Origin: Methylocystis sp.
GTDB taxonomy: Bacteria; Pseudomonadota; Alphaproteobacteria; Rhizobiales; Beijerinckiaceae
Reading direction: 5' to 3'
Length of the DNA: 33,162 nt
Assembly: GCF_021731785.1 (NCBI RefSeq)
Contig: NZ_JAKFWS010000115.1
Coordinates: 1-33,162 of the forward strand
Position numbers and translations under genes: made by a program. The notes beneath the pieces were generated by a model. The model saw only the letters and a program-made list of their open reading frames with translations. It was not told the origin of the DNA and did not search any database. The first letter of the stretch is position 1, and every line of letters starts with the position of its first letter. Positions 22,318 to 30,149 of the stretch are shown piece by piece.

Positions 22318-24057
22318 CTATATCCCGATTCCTCGCTTCCGGCCGAGACTCCATTCTACCCGGCCGCCTGGCGACATGACGCCAGAGACATGCTTGCCGA
22401 GTTCTCGTTCGAGCGACGGCGACCAGGGGACGAGGCTGAAGCCGAGGCCGTCGTCGATCATGGCGTAGCGGCCGGTGGCGAGTGTGAGGCGCTGGCGATA
22501 GACCCCGGCGACGGACTCTCCCTCAGCGACCGCGTGGCGCGGGAGGCCGGTTTCTGACGCGAGCCGTGTGGCGGCTTCGTCGAGTTCGCGTGCGCGCAAT
22601 GTGTCGAGCAGATCGCGCGCGAAAATAAGTCGTTGGCCCTGCCGGCGCGCCAGGCCCTCGGCGACGAGATGTTCGGCGCGCGCTTCCATGGCGTCGCGCA
22701 CCTCGCGGCCAAAGCCCGCCTCCGACAGTGGCGTCGCCTCCCTGGCGACCAGGCGGCGATCGAGCCAAGTCGCGCCCGTCGCATGAATTTGCTCTTCGAT
22801 CGTGAGATCGGAGCGCACGGCGAGGACGAGTCGCGATGATGCGCCCTCGCGCGATGCGAGGCGTCTGACCTCAACGACGGCGCCCGGCGCTGCGTCGCTG
22901 GTCGCGTCGAGATCGGCGAAGCGGATGTGGTGAGCGCGGCTGTCCACACCGTCGATGACCGCGAAGGCGGAGCCCTTCAATTCGTCGTCGAGGCCGCGTG
23001 AGACGAGACGGCCGATGATCAGATCGCCGTGCGCTTCAGTGTTCCAAGCAAAGTTGGCGGCGCCGCGCTCGATGCCGCGCTCGGTCAGACCGCGATGGAT
23101 GCGCTTGATGATGTCGCCGCGTTCGCCGAGCGCGCGAAGGACGCTCTCGGCTTCCTCGGCCATGATCCATTGTCCGGGGCTGACCGGCGCAGCGAGGCCG
23201 AGTTTTTCCAGCTTGCGGGCGCGCGCGACCAGCATGGTTCGCTCGACGTCGTTCTCCTGGGCGCCGCTTGACCGAAGATCAATCACGCCATCGCGGCGGG
23301 AGGCTTCGCGCGCGAGCGCCTGATCGAGCGGCGTCCAGCGGTCGGCCTCGACTTGGCTTTCGAGAGCTCGGCGAATCTCCTGGTCGGCGCGGGGACCAAG
23401 CTCCAAGGTGACGAGCTGCTCGGCTCGAGCGCGCATGCCTCGGCTGATGTAATCGCGGCTGATGACGAGATCTCCGCCGTCGTCGGCGCGTCCGCGCGCC
23501 AGCACATGGACATGCGGGTGCTCGGTGTTCCAATGGTCGATCGCGACCCAGTCGACGCCTGTGCCGAGATCGCGCGACATTTGCGCCATGAGGTCGCGCG
23601 TGAAGGCGCGCAGATCGGAAATCTCAGCGGCGTCATCGGGGGAGACGATGAAGCGGAAGTGGTGTCGGTCGCCTTGGCACCGCTCGGCGAAGGCGCGGGC
23701 GTCGGCCTCGTCGCCACCCGCGTCGAACATTTTTCCCGGCGCGCCGTCGCGGGTGACGCCGTCGCGGCGAAGGTAGGAAAGATGCGCCGCGAGCGGTGCG
23801 GATTTTGGGCTGTGCCGAACGACGCGCGCCTTGACCACCACGTGGCGGGATTTCGCGCTCAAGCCCCGCAGCGCGCCGAGGCTTGCGGCCCGGCCACGTC
23901 CGAAGCCGACACGACTCTTTCCCCGCGCGCCGGAGCGATGCAGGCCGCCGGCCTTTTGGGTCGCCGCCAGGACGCGGGCGACGAAGCTCTTCCCCCTTAC
24001 CGGCTTCTTCGAACGGATGCGGCCGGGACGGACGCGGATATCATCGTCATGCGACAT
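22318..24057 (-). CDS. Relaxase with DUF3363 domain (VirD2/TraI type)
   Basis: The relaxase that nicks oriT and leads the transferred strand. The 579-residue protein has a basic, disordered start (residues 1-60), then the relaxase domain: a candidate catalytic Tyr95 in AAHLSYLRRDG, the segment HHFRFIVSPDDA, and the metal-binding His cluster DHWNTEHPHVHVLARG (His175, 180, 182, 184). The DUF3363 domain fills the rest. This family accompanies alphaproteobacterial trb systems. It is complete and no frameshift is seen. A candidate oriT with a VirD2/IncP-type nick site lies about 155 bp upstream of its start. traF, DUF2840 and the transglycosylase are upstream on the same strand. Confidence 0.93.
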   Translation of the reverse strand: MSHDDDIRVRPGRIRSKKPVRGKSFVARVLAATQKAGGLHRSGARGKSRVGFGRGRAASLGALRGLSAKSRHVVVKARVVRHSPKSAPLAAHLSYLRRDGVTRDGAPGKMFDAGGDEADARAFAERCQGDRHHFRFIVSPDDAAEISDLRAFTRDLMAQMSRDLGTGVDWVAIDHWNTEHPHVHVLARGRADDGGDLVISRDYISRGMRARAEQLVTLELGPRADQEIRRALESQVEADRWTPLDQALAREASRRDGVIDLRSSGAQENDVERTMLVARARKLEKLGLAAPVSPGQWIMAEEAESVLRALGERGDIIKRIHRGLTERGIERGAANFAWNTEAHGDLIIGRLVSRGLDDELKGSAFAVIDGVDSRAHHIRFADLDATSDAAPGAVVEVRRLASREGASSRLVLAVRSDLTIEEQIHATGATWLDRRLVAREATPLSEAGFGREVRDAMEARAEHLVAEGLARRQGQRLIFARDLLDTLRARELDEAATRLASETGLPRHAVAEGESVAGVYRQRLTLATGRYAMIDDGLGFSLVPWSPSLERELGKHVSGVMSPGGRVEWSLGRKRGIGI

Positions 24058-24190
24058 GGAGGAACGCCGACGAGGTGAAAATTGGTGTGTTCGTGCAACG
24101 ACATGTCGAGATCGCCAGGCTGCGCCGCAAATTGACAGCCTGTGCGAAGAGATTGAGGTTCAACGACAAAACGACCGCCAGACAAGGCCG

Positions 24191-24265
24191 CAGGCTGTCC
24201 CTTTTATCCTGCCATAGCTCGGTCGCTTGCGCTCCCTCGGCTGGGCTCGCGCCCAAAGGCGCGAG
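24191..24265 (+). other. Predicted origin of transfer (oriT)
   Basis: The segment lies in the 406-bp non-coding stretch between the relaxase and transglycosylase genes (24058-24463). It has TATCCTG^CC at 24206-24214, which matches the nick-site consensus of IncP oriT and Ti-plasmid borders (ATCCTG^Y), with the predicted nick after 24212. GCAGG (24191-24195) can pair with CCTGC (24209-24213), placing the nick in a hairpin. A perfect 8-bp stem CTCGCGCC / GGCGCGAG with a 4-nt loop (24246-24265) follows. Position, motif and stem-loops agree. The rest of the stretch holds no gene I can support. Confidence 0.65.
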
Positions 24266-24463
24266 GCAGTACGCGATCATGCGATAAAGTGAGCAGACGG
24301 TCATCGTGATATTTCCGAGACGTGCCGAGCGACGAAAATGCCGGCGGTCTGCGGTGGGACGGCGCGTAACGATGCATTTGAAGCGCCATCCGAGTGCGGG
24401 TCCCGTGCAAAAATTTTGTCCTCGCGCTGCGCCGGAAAGAGAGGATGAGAAGCGGCGTTTTCG

Positions 24464-25147
24464 TTACTCGATGCATTGTTGAAGCCGCCATCCACAGTCG
24501 TTGCTTGCGTCAATTTTTGCCGTTGTCAAGGCGACGAACAACGGCGCGCGGAGCGTGTTGGAGGGTGTAGGAATTCGCATAGCCGGGACGTTGGCGAAGC
24601 CGAGTTCAGGCGCCAATCGGGCGACGTAGTCCGTCGTTTCGTCCGGCAATGAGCGTCCATGAAGAAATTCTTCATAGCGCCGCGGACCGGCGTTATAGGC
24701 CGCGAGAACTCCTATCTCACCGTAACGTTCAAACATCTCGGCGAGATAGGCCGCGCCCGCCAGAATATTGTCGTGCGGATCGAAGGGATCAGAACCAAGG
24801 CTGAGTTTGGTCTGTAGCTCAGCGTATGTCTTCGGCATGATCTGCATCAGGCCGATCGCGCCTTTTTCCGAGACGGCTTTGTCGTCGCCATCGCTTTCGG
24901 CGCGCATGACGGCACGTATCCAATTCGCCGGGACGTGGAAGCGGAGAGACGCCTCCTTGACGGCTTCGGTGACAATGTCTTTTGACGATTGTGCGTCGGT
25001 CGCCGCGCGGAGTCGGAGCATTTGGGACTGCGCCGGCGAAGCGGCCATAGCGCAAAGGAGCGCGCCAATGGCTGCTGCTCGGCCGGCGTACTGGAGTCGC
25101 GCGCAGCTTGCGTCGCGGGTGAGGAAGGCGACGGAGGCTGAGATCAT
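24464..25147 (-). CDS. Lytic transglycosylase of the transfer region
   Basis: A 227-residue SLT-domain lytic transglycosylase (VirB1-type role) that would open the peptidoglycan for the mating channel. An N-terminal hydrophobic signal (AAAIGALLCAMAASPAQS) precedes the domain. The catalytic Glu is in VMRAESDGDD; the segment EKGAIGLMQIMPKTYAEL and the later VLAAYNAGPRRY are the standard SLT motifs. The ATG at 25147 overlaps the traF stop (ATGA) and is preferred to a TTG at 25168. After the domain come about 60 extra residues with no known motif. Confidence 0.92.
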   Translation of the reverse strand: MISASVAFLTRDASCARLQYAGRAAAIGALLCAMAASPAQSQMLRLRAATDAQSSKDIVTEAVKEASLRFHVPANWIRAVMRAESDGDDKAVSEKGAIGLMQIMPKTYAELQTKLSLGSDPFDPHDNILAGAAYLAEMFERYGEIGVLAAYNAGPRRYEEFLHGRSLPDETTDYVARLAPELGFANVPAMRIPTPSNTLRAPLFVALTTAKIDASNDCGWRLQQCIE

Positions 25148-25650
25148 CGATCGTCCTCTTTCGTCCAAAGAGGTGCGGCACGTCCGATGACTGCGTTGAT
25201 CGGAAACGCGCCAAAATAGCGTCCGTCGAGGGACGCTGGTTCATCCCAGTTGAGGAGAAAAACCTCGCCGAAAAGGAGAGTGAAACAACCTTTCCAGACG
25301 GGCAGCGGACGGCCGGCGTGATCCTGTTCGCGCGCCTGCGTCATGACGATTCCATCGACGCTGACCGCGAGGCCGTCGCGGCATATTTTCTGACCGGGAA
25401 GTCCGGCGACGCGTTTGATCAGCGGCGCGCCCTTGGGGAGATAGCTGCGTTCGGCGAGCCAGTCGGCGAGCGATTCTGGAGGACGGGCGACGACAAGATC
25501 GGTGACGGTCAAATCGCCGATCGGCCGCACAGCATAGAGCCCGACAGGGACGCTGGCCGAGGCGTTCCAGACGACGAGCGGCTCGCGGTGAACGAAGGAC
25601 GTAAATGCGAGCGCGCCGCAGGAAAGGAGCATGAGGGGGAAGACTTTCAC
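25144..25650 (-). CDS. traF: Conjugative signal peptidase TraF (S26 family)
   Basis: A 168-residue S26 peptidase. An N-terminal hydrophobic segment (residues 3-20) anchors it in the inner membrane. The catalytic Ser is Ser33 in ASVPVGLY and the Lys is Lys79 in PLIKRVAGLPGQ, both in family positions; the final motif LLNWDEPASLDGRYFG is typical. IncP TraF matures the TrbC pilin, and trbC is present at 10189-10512. It is coupled to the transglycosylase downstream and starts 2 bp after the DUF2840 stop region. Confidence 0.94.
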   Translation of the reverse strand: MKVFPLMLLSCGALAFTSFVHREPLVVWNASASVPVGLYAVRPIGDLTVTDLVVARPPESLADWLAERSYLPKGAPLIKRVAGLPGQKICRDGLAVSVDGIVMTQAREQDHAGRPLPVWKGCFTLLFGEVFLLNWDEPASLDGRYFGAFPINAVIGRAAPLWTKEDDR

Positions 25651-25652
25651 CG

Positions 25653-26117
25653 TTAGACTTCAATCTTTGAGCGGAGCATCCAGGCGCGATGGCGCGCGCG
25701 CGAATAGGGGCGAGGCAACAATCCGGCGGCCAATCGGTTGTGAACATGACGCCAGTGATCGGGACAGATTTCCTGCGGCGCGAAGCCGAGCGCCTCGACG
25801 ACGTCGATTGCTCTCAAGACGCGCTGGACTTTGTCCCAGCCGACCGATCGCAGCAGAATTTCAGCGCCGGGCCTGACGCCGGGAACGGTCGAACAGGGTT
25901 CGCCGACACGGCAGGCGCGTAAGATGTCGATGCGGGAAACCAGCGTCCCATGGCCGTTCGACGCCCAGCGCATGAAGGCGAAAATCGAATCCGGCGCGAA
26001 GGTCGAGATGCGTCGGCGGCGGTCGAGCGTGCTCTCGCGGATTGGCGTTCCGAAACGAATCCAGCGCTCGATCTTGCCTTTCAGGAAATAGAGTTCGACC
26101 TCCGTTGGCGCGCTCAT
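25653..26117 (-). CDS. DUF2840 family protein
   Basis: A 154-residue protein recognised as DUF2840: it opens with TEVELYFLKGKIERWIRFG, continues FAFMRWASNGHGTLVSRIDI and has GDEILL-like VRPGAEILLRSVGW in the middle. The family occurs immediately before traF in alphaproteobacterial elements of this type. It has no signal peptide or membrane segment, so it is probably cytoplasmic. The function is unknown. The start overlaps the stop of the upstream fragment by 4 bp. Confidence 0.9.
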   Translation of the reverse strand: MSAPTEVELYFLKGKIERWIRFGTPIRESTLDRRRRISTFAPDSIFAFMRWASNGHGTLVSRIDILRACRVGEPCSTVPGVRPGAEILLRSVGWDKVQRVLRAIDVVEALGFAPQEICPDHWRHVHNRLAAGLLPRPYSRARHRAWMLRSKIEV

Positions 26118-26284
26118 GACGCGCCTCCGCCGAATGCATTTTCGACTTGCGGGTATTTCTGATCGAACAATGCGCGCTGCATGTCAGCGACAATCCGACA
26201 GCCTTCGGATGCGGCGCTATCGAGCCGCTTGAACGATTTTGCCTTGAGGGGGATGGCGCGAATGCGGAAGCTGACGCCAATCAC
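26114..26284 (-). pseudogene. Small protein fragment upstream of DUF2840
   Basis: The last 56 codons before DUF2840 look coding: SFRIRAIPLKAKSFKRLDSA, then GCRIVADMQRALFDQKYPQV. The ATGA overlap with DUF2840 also argues for a gene end. The same frame is open upstream as far as the iterons, but that part has poor composition for a protein. A GTG at 26284 is the only reasonable start. In related elements a parA gene and a small protein stand between repA and DUF2840; here no ParA motifs are seen, so this may be the surviving end of that small gene. It could also be an intact very small gene. Confidence 0.4.
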
Positions 26285-26470
26285 GCTGGCGGCTTCTTTT
26301 TGCGAAGCCGAGTGTCGTGTCAGGAGATTCAGCGTCAGTTTGAAAAGCTCAAATCGCTGTCCAAGACACCGGAATTCGCCGGATGGGCGCGCAATAAAGT
26401 TAGATTCACTGTTAGTACAAGTTAGGCGCGCCGTTTTGCGCTCGAATAGAATGAGTTGCGAGTGATTTTG

Positions 26471-26539
26471 GTTCCCGATAGCACGCGCCAAGGGTTCCTG
26501 ATGGCACGTGGCGGGAGTTCCTGATAGCACGCACGTTTT
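26471..26539. repeat. Three tandem 23-bp iterons, probable replication origin
   Basis: Three copies start at 26471, 26494 and 26517 with an exact 23-bp period. The conserved core is GTTCC[C/T]GAT[A/G]GCACG. They abut the 3' end of repA and the DnaA boxes, as expected for RepA binding sites of an iteron-controlled origin. An AT-richer stretch with three GTTAG steps (26399-26425) lies on the other side and could be the melting region. Confidence 0.8.
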
Positions 26540-27462
26540 CACAGCTTATCCACAGAGTTATCCACAGGCTTCCGGCTGATGGATTTTGGGCTGCGCGATT
26601 TCGTGTTGGGCGCAAGGCGCATTTCTGTCTGCGCGCCGCTCTCCGCCGGCTTGAAAACCAAACACTCGCGTCCGCACGAATTGCGCTCGATCGTCAGCGC
26701 ATAGCCGGGCAGCGGCTGGCGTCGGACAATGTCGCGCAATTCGAATGCGAAGCGTTTGAACGGCGACAGACTTGCGGATTTGAGGTGAAGATGGTCGAGC
26801 TCGAAGGACCAGCCGCCCTTCTGACGCCCGCCGTGCTTGCGCACGATGCGATAGAGCCAGCGTTCGAGGCCGCCGGTCAGCGCGAAATACGCCCGGTCGA
26901 TCGACAGCACGAGGTCATTGTCGAGCACCGCGCGATAGAACCAGTCCGTCAGAACGAGTTCGACGCCAAGCGGGCGACCGCTCGCGTCGGTCCGCTCTTT
27001 CCACTCGTTGATCCAGGAGAAGCGGCGCGTCCATCGTTCCGCCGGCTGGCGGATCGAGGTTTCGATCGTCGTGGACTGCAGGCGATCCAGGGCCGCACGG
27101 AAGCGATGGTAATCCCGCGCGGAGGTTCCACGGTCGATGAAGGTGAGGATTTCGCGCGGGGTCGCCAGCATCAGGCGCGACGTGTCGCGACCGGCGTTTC
27201 GCGCCGCGATGATCTGAGAGGCGGCCCAGATCAATATGTCGGCGTCCCAGATCGTCGCCATACCATATTCGGGCGTCGCGTCGACGCGAATCGTCAGCTC
27301 TCCCATGCGGAAGTCGATCGGGGCGACGCGCGGGGATTTGGCGAGGCTGAAGAAGGGATAGGCCATGAGGTCCTGCACATCGCGCGGCGCGATATCGGCC
27401 GGGACGCAGCGAAACGGGCTGAGCTTGACGAGTTCGCCGCTGGGGCGCCGTGTCGTGAACAT
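26539..27462 (-). CDS. repA: Replication initiator RepA (RPA family)
   Basis: A 307-residue plasmid-type replication initiator. It starts MFTTRRPSGELVKLSPFRCV; the frame is open 48 codons further up but there it overlaps the HTH gene, so the ATG at 27462 is preferred. Family features are DLMAYPFFSLAKSPRV, the stretch MATIWDADILIWAASQI, and GTSARDYHRFRAALDRLQST, followed by RAYFALTGGLERWLYRIVRKH and SPFKRFAFELRDIVRR. These correspond to two winged-helix domains in this initiator type. The C-terminal tail (from about residue 285) is basic and its codons contain two DnaA boxes; the stop abuts three iterons. The presence of repA indicates autonomous replication, as a plasmid or a transiently replicating element. 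Confidence 0.92.
   Translation of the reverse strand: MFTTRRPSGELVKLSPFRCVPADIAPRDVQDLMAYPFFSLAKSPRVAPIDFRMGELTIRVDATPEYGMATIWDADILIWAASQIIAARNAGRDTSRLMLATPREILTFIDRGTSARDYHRFRAALDRLQSTTIETSIRQPAERWTRRFSWINEWKERTDASGRPLGVELVLTDWFYRAVLDNDLVLSIDRAYFALTGGLERWLYRIVRKHGGRQKGGWSFELDHLHLKSASLSPFKRFAFELRDIVRRQPLPGYALTIERNSCGRECLVFKPAESGAQTEMRLAPNTKSRSPKSISRKPVDNSVDKL
26546..26566 (+). promoter_or_regulatory. Two perfect DnaA boxes inside the end of repA
   Basis: TTATCCACA occurs at 26546-26554 and at 26558-26566, 12 bp apart, both identical to the strict DnaA box. They lie inside the codons for the last residues of RepA (VDNSVDKL). Beside the iterons they form a plausible origin core. Confidence 0.8.
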
Positions 27463-27475
27463 GATCGATGTCCGT

Positions 27476-27760
27476 TCAGCGGCGATCGGGAAGCGTGGCG
27501 GCGGCGCCGTTCGGCTTCTGGCGTCTCGCCGGCAGCACCGTTCCAACGCCCGGGTCGGAGGTCGAGGCTTTGGCGCCGCGCGCGGCCCAGGCCTGCAAAT
27601 CCTCAAGTCGATAGACGACGCGCCCGCCGAGTTTCGAGTAGAGCGGCCCCGTGCCGTAGGTGCGGTGTTTTTCCAGAGTTCGGCCGGAGAGCCCCAGGAA
27701 ACGCGCGGCTTCGGGCGTGCGCAGAAAGCGTGGCGGCAGATCGGTCATGGCGGCGGACAT
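27476..27760 (-). CDS. AlpA/excisionase-like HTH protein
   Basis: A 94-residue protein with a MerR/AlpA-like helix-turn-helix of the excisionase family: FLRTPEAARFLGLSGRTLEK, then a wing KLGGRVVYRLEDLQAW. The C-terminal 30 residues are basic and low in complexity. Starts at 27760 (MSAAMTDLPP) and 27748 (MTDLPP) are both possible. It is 13 bp upstream of repA on the same strand, so it may control repA; small AlpA-like proteins in this position are common in related elements. Its first 158 bp are overlapped by the run-on reading of the DUF2285 pseudogene. Confidence 0.85.
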   Translation of the reverse strand: MSAAMTDLPPRFLRTPEAARFLGLSGRTLEKHRTYGTGPLYSKLGGRVVYRLEDLQAWAARGAKASTSDPGVGTVLPARRQKPNGAAATLPDRR

Positions 27761-28662
27761 CGGCGAACCTTGGCGAGTCGAGGCGCGCCGCCGAAGATCG
27801 GCGGCTGTCATCGATCACTTTGGCGGAGAAAATCCGGCAGGAGGGATGGCGAAGATTGGGGAGGCGAATTTCGCCACCCCTTGAATGCGCGAAACGGCGC
27901 CGCGATGACGAAGCCGACGGCCATTTGCGAAGGAATTTGCGATAGCCGCCGCGCATCAGCGCCGCGCCATTGCGAACGAGTCGAATTGTAGCGTCGCGAA
28001 CGGACGAGGATTTCCACGGCTCGGCATCGACTCGCGCCGATCCGAACAGGCATTCGGCGATGACGCGGTAGGATGCGCCGCTCAAATGGCCGTCGAGCGC
28101 TCGGAGCGTGTTAATGAGACGGGCGTGGCGCAACGGTGAGGCCAGTTTCGCATGGCCCCTCGTGAAGCGCCAGAAATCCATGGCCGCTTCGGCGCGATGT
28201 GGCGTCATCTTGTCATGCGGAATGACGGCGGCGAGCGGTTCTCCCTCGTGCGGCGGATCGGGTAGCCAGAGTTGATATTGGTTGCGGCCTGTTCCGACGA
28301 TGAGGTGTTCGCCGTCATTCACGCGCAGCCGCGCATGCAGGTCTGGCCAATCCGATGGCGAGAATCTCAACTCGCCGGCGGTTGTTGGACTTGGCACAAG
28401 AATGACGGCGCTCGCGCGCGCTTCGGGAAGCCAGAAAATATCAGCTTCATTCGCGCCGAGCGTGGGGTCTACGGCGAAATCGCAACCCCCAGCGCCGCTG
28501 CGCGCCGGCGACGCCAGCGTCCATAGCGGCTCGAAATCGAGAGTTGGCGAAATCGGCGTGATATTCTTCGTCGAGCCGTAAGCATTCCCAAGCGATGGAG
28601 GGCCAGTTCAAATTGTCCAAATAGTCATATGCGCGCGGAGAGCGCCAATCCGCATCGATCAT
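27603..28662 (-). pseudogene. Frameshifted DUF6499-DUF2285 regulator
   Basis: The N-terminal part from the ATG at 28662 reads MIDADWRSPRAYDYLDNLN and ends AQRRWGLRF, the DUF6499 transcriptional-regulator domain. After RRWGLRF the frame runs into a stop at 28447. One extra base in the AAA run at 28477-28479 (TTT on the coding strand) explains this: dropping it gives FAVDPTLGANEADIFWLPEA, the normal continuation. The second half (to about 27920) is the DUF2285 domain, with RALDGHLSGASYRVIAECLF and ending LMRGGYRKFL. No stop follows at the normal place, and the frame runs on to 27603 across the HTH gene, which suggests that the native 3' end is also altered. In intact relatives these form one protein of about 220 residues. 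Confidence 0.75.
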
Positions 28663-28908
28663 GGATTTTCTCGCGAAAGAGTGGCCGAGCTTCAGTATCG
28701 AGAAAATCTTGTCGATAACCCGCGGCGCTGGATTTTTTGGCGGGCATAACGTCATGCCGGGTTCAGGCGCCCGATTGCCGCACATTTGCCGGAGAGAGAA
28801 ATTTCGAAGATTGCCATCGGTCACGCCGTGGCGCTGAGTGTGGGGACAAGCAACCGTGCGTGCTTTGAAGCGCTCCTGGCCTCAACGGAGCACTTCGGCT
28901 GAAACCTG
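28663..28908. other. Intergenic region
   Basis: No gene is supported. A frame upstream of the DUF6499 start is open to 28824 but has no family resemblance. It should hold the promoter of the DUF6499-DUF2285 gene; GAGAAA lies 5 nt before the ATG at 28662. Confidence 0.3.
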
Positions 28909-29211
28909 TCAGGCGGGGCCTGCCAGTAAATCCTTATATCCCTCGTTCGCCAGCCATCGCGCGCGAGCAAGATGCGTTTCATAAGCGTGTTTGGCTCGGA
29001 CGGCTTCGCGAAGCGGGTCGATGCCGAGCAGAATGCTTGAGACTTCCTCCCATGCCGCCCCTTCCTTGGCTGCGTCGAGCATCCTCAAGTAAACTTTGAA
29101 ATGAACACGGTCGTAGTCGGTGACATGCTCGTCGGAAGGAGCGGCGTCGGCAATCGGATGGGAAATTGCGGAGTTCACGGATTCAGCGTTCCTCAAACGA
29201 CTCGCCGCCAA
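28909..29211 (-). CDS. Small DUF2285-family protein
   Basis: A protein of 89-100 residues. The body DYDRVHFKVYLRMLDAAKEG, then AAWEEVSSILLGIDPLREA and finally SHLARARWLANEGYKDLL-like (here THLARARWLANEGYKDLL) is the small DUF2285-type protein found in many alphaproteobacterial mobile elements. TTG at 29211 and GTG at 29178 are possible starts; the latter has GAGGAA 10 nt upstream. The family is probably DNA-binding, and in Mesorhizobium symbiosis islands DUF2285 proteins take part in activating excision; a similar regulatory role here is inference. Confidence 0.82.
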   Translation of the reverse strand: MAASRLRNAESVNSAISHPIADAAPSDEHVTDYDRVHFKVYLRMLDAAKEGAAWEEVSSILLGIDPLREAVRAKHAYETHLARARWLANEGYKDLLAGPA

Positions 29212-29413
29212 GTTGACATTCTATGCAGAAAGTTTGCCGTAAGTTAACAAATGCGGCCTGAATGCGTCGACGCACTGCCCAAATCAGCGTCCGAAGTCCG
29301 TCCGGCTATTCGCCCGGCGCCCAGCCATGTTGTTGACGCCAAGGGAGAAATGAATCGAAGCGTATCGCCACCGAGAACATAAGATTTCCGTCCTGTCGCC
29401 GATAGTTTGTAGA

Positions 29414-29436
29414 GAATACTCCGTGGTAGAATACTC
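29414..29436 (+). promoter_or_regulatory. Direct repeats in front of the XRE gene
   Basis: GAATACTC occurs at 29414-29421 and 29429-29436, a 15-bp period, and the first copy is part of an imperfect palindrome GAGAATACTC. The second repeat overlaps TAGAAT (29427-29432), a possible -10 element for the XRE gene starting at 29460. This fits an autoregulatory operator. The rest of 29212-29459 shows no gene. Confidence 0.4.
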
Positions 29437-29459
29437 GACAAGTCGTTCCTCTCGCGTTC

Positions 29460-29783
29460 ATGGACATTCGGGAGGTTTTGGCGCGCAACCTGAGGAAATG
29501 TCGGCAGGCGCAACACCTGTCACAGGAAGAACTCGCCCATCGAGCGGAAATCGATCGCACCTATATCAGCTCGATTGAACGACGCGTTTATGCAGCCAGC
29601 ATCGACGTCGTCGATCGGCTGGCTCGGGAGACTCCATGCTGTCGCGGCGTTCGACGAGCGTCCGCCCTTCGACGATTAGGCGTTCGAGTTCAACCGAGCG
29701 GATTTCCGAGCCGTCCTGTTCATTCTGACTGCGTCGTTGCGCCTGCTCATTGTCGTCGAGTTCGCGCTCGATGCGCAAAATAG
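29460..29783 (+). pseudogene. Truncated XRE-family HTH regulator
   Basis: The first 57 residues form a normal XRE/Cro-CI HTH: MDIREVLARNLRKCRQAQHL, then SQEELAHRAEIDRTYISSIE and ASIDVVDRLARE. In relatives the next residues are LGVE followed by a short tail ending at about residue 70. Here the sequence changes after RE, at about 29630, and continues with 50 residues that are the antisense of the convergent gene. The DNA-binding part is complete, so a functional protein with an aberrant tail is possible. Confidence 0.7.
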
Positions 29784-30042
29784 CGCGGTGGAAGAGATTG
29801 ACCGCCGACCAGAGCAGCGCCTCGAGGTCGGGTTCAAGGCGGGTGTCGCCCAATGTGACGACGAGGGCGTCGAAAATGTCGCCGACGGCGCCAGCGATCA
29901 TGTACGCTTCTGGCAGCGGTCTCGGGTCTGGTTCGTCCTGGAAGGGGCGATAGCCATAGAGCTGGAGTTCGGCGAGAACACGATCGGTGGGGGATAAACA
30001 ACGCGGCGGCTCGAAGCTTGGGTTGTCGCGTTCGGTCGTCAT
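29632..30042 (-). pseudogene. Truncated conserved plasmid protein
   Basis: A conserved hypothetical protein of alphaproteobacterial plasmids, recognised from DRVLAELQLYGYRPFQDEPD, then LEPDLEALLWSAVNLFHRAI and LDDNEQAQRRSQNEQDGSEI. It is normally a little longer: after ERRDSMES one expects more of the C-terminal helix. Here the frame passes at about 29632 into the antisense of the XRE gene and stops at 29566. About 137 native residues remain. No domain function is known; it is usually near the toprim protein gene. A deletion that joined the two convergent genes is the simplest explanation. Confidence 0.65.
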
Positions 30043-30149
30043 CTACGCTTTCCTTCGTCGGATCGACCGCGACCCTCGCGGCCTTCATGGCGACGAAAGG
30101 CGGCGGGCGCGCCGGGCTTGCACCCGAAGCGCCGCGAAGGGCCGAAACG

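Noticed and set aside
26285-26542. Upstream extension of the small frame before DUF2840 to an ATG at 26542
   Set aside because: The extension runs through the three iterons and has no protein-like composition; only the last 56 codons look coding.
27603-27760. C-terminal 95 residues of the DUF2285 frame as a real domain
   Set aside because: They are the out-of-frame reading of the HTH gene and of non-coding DNA, of basic low-complexity type.
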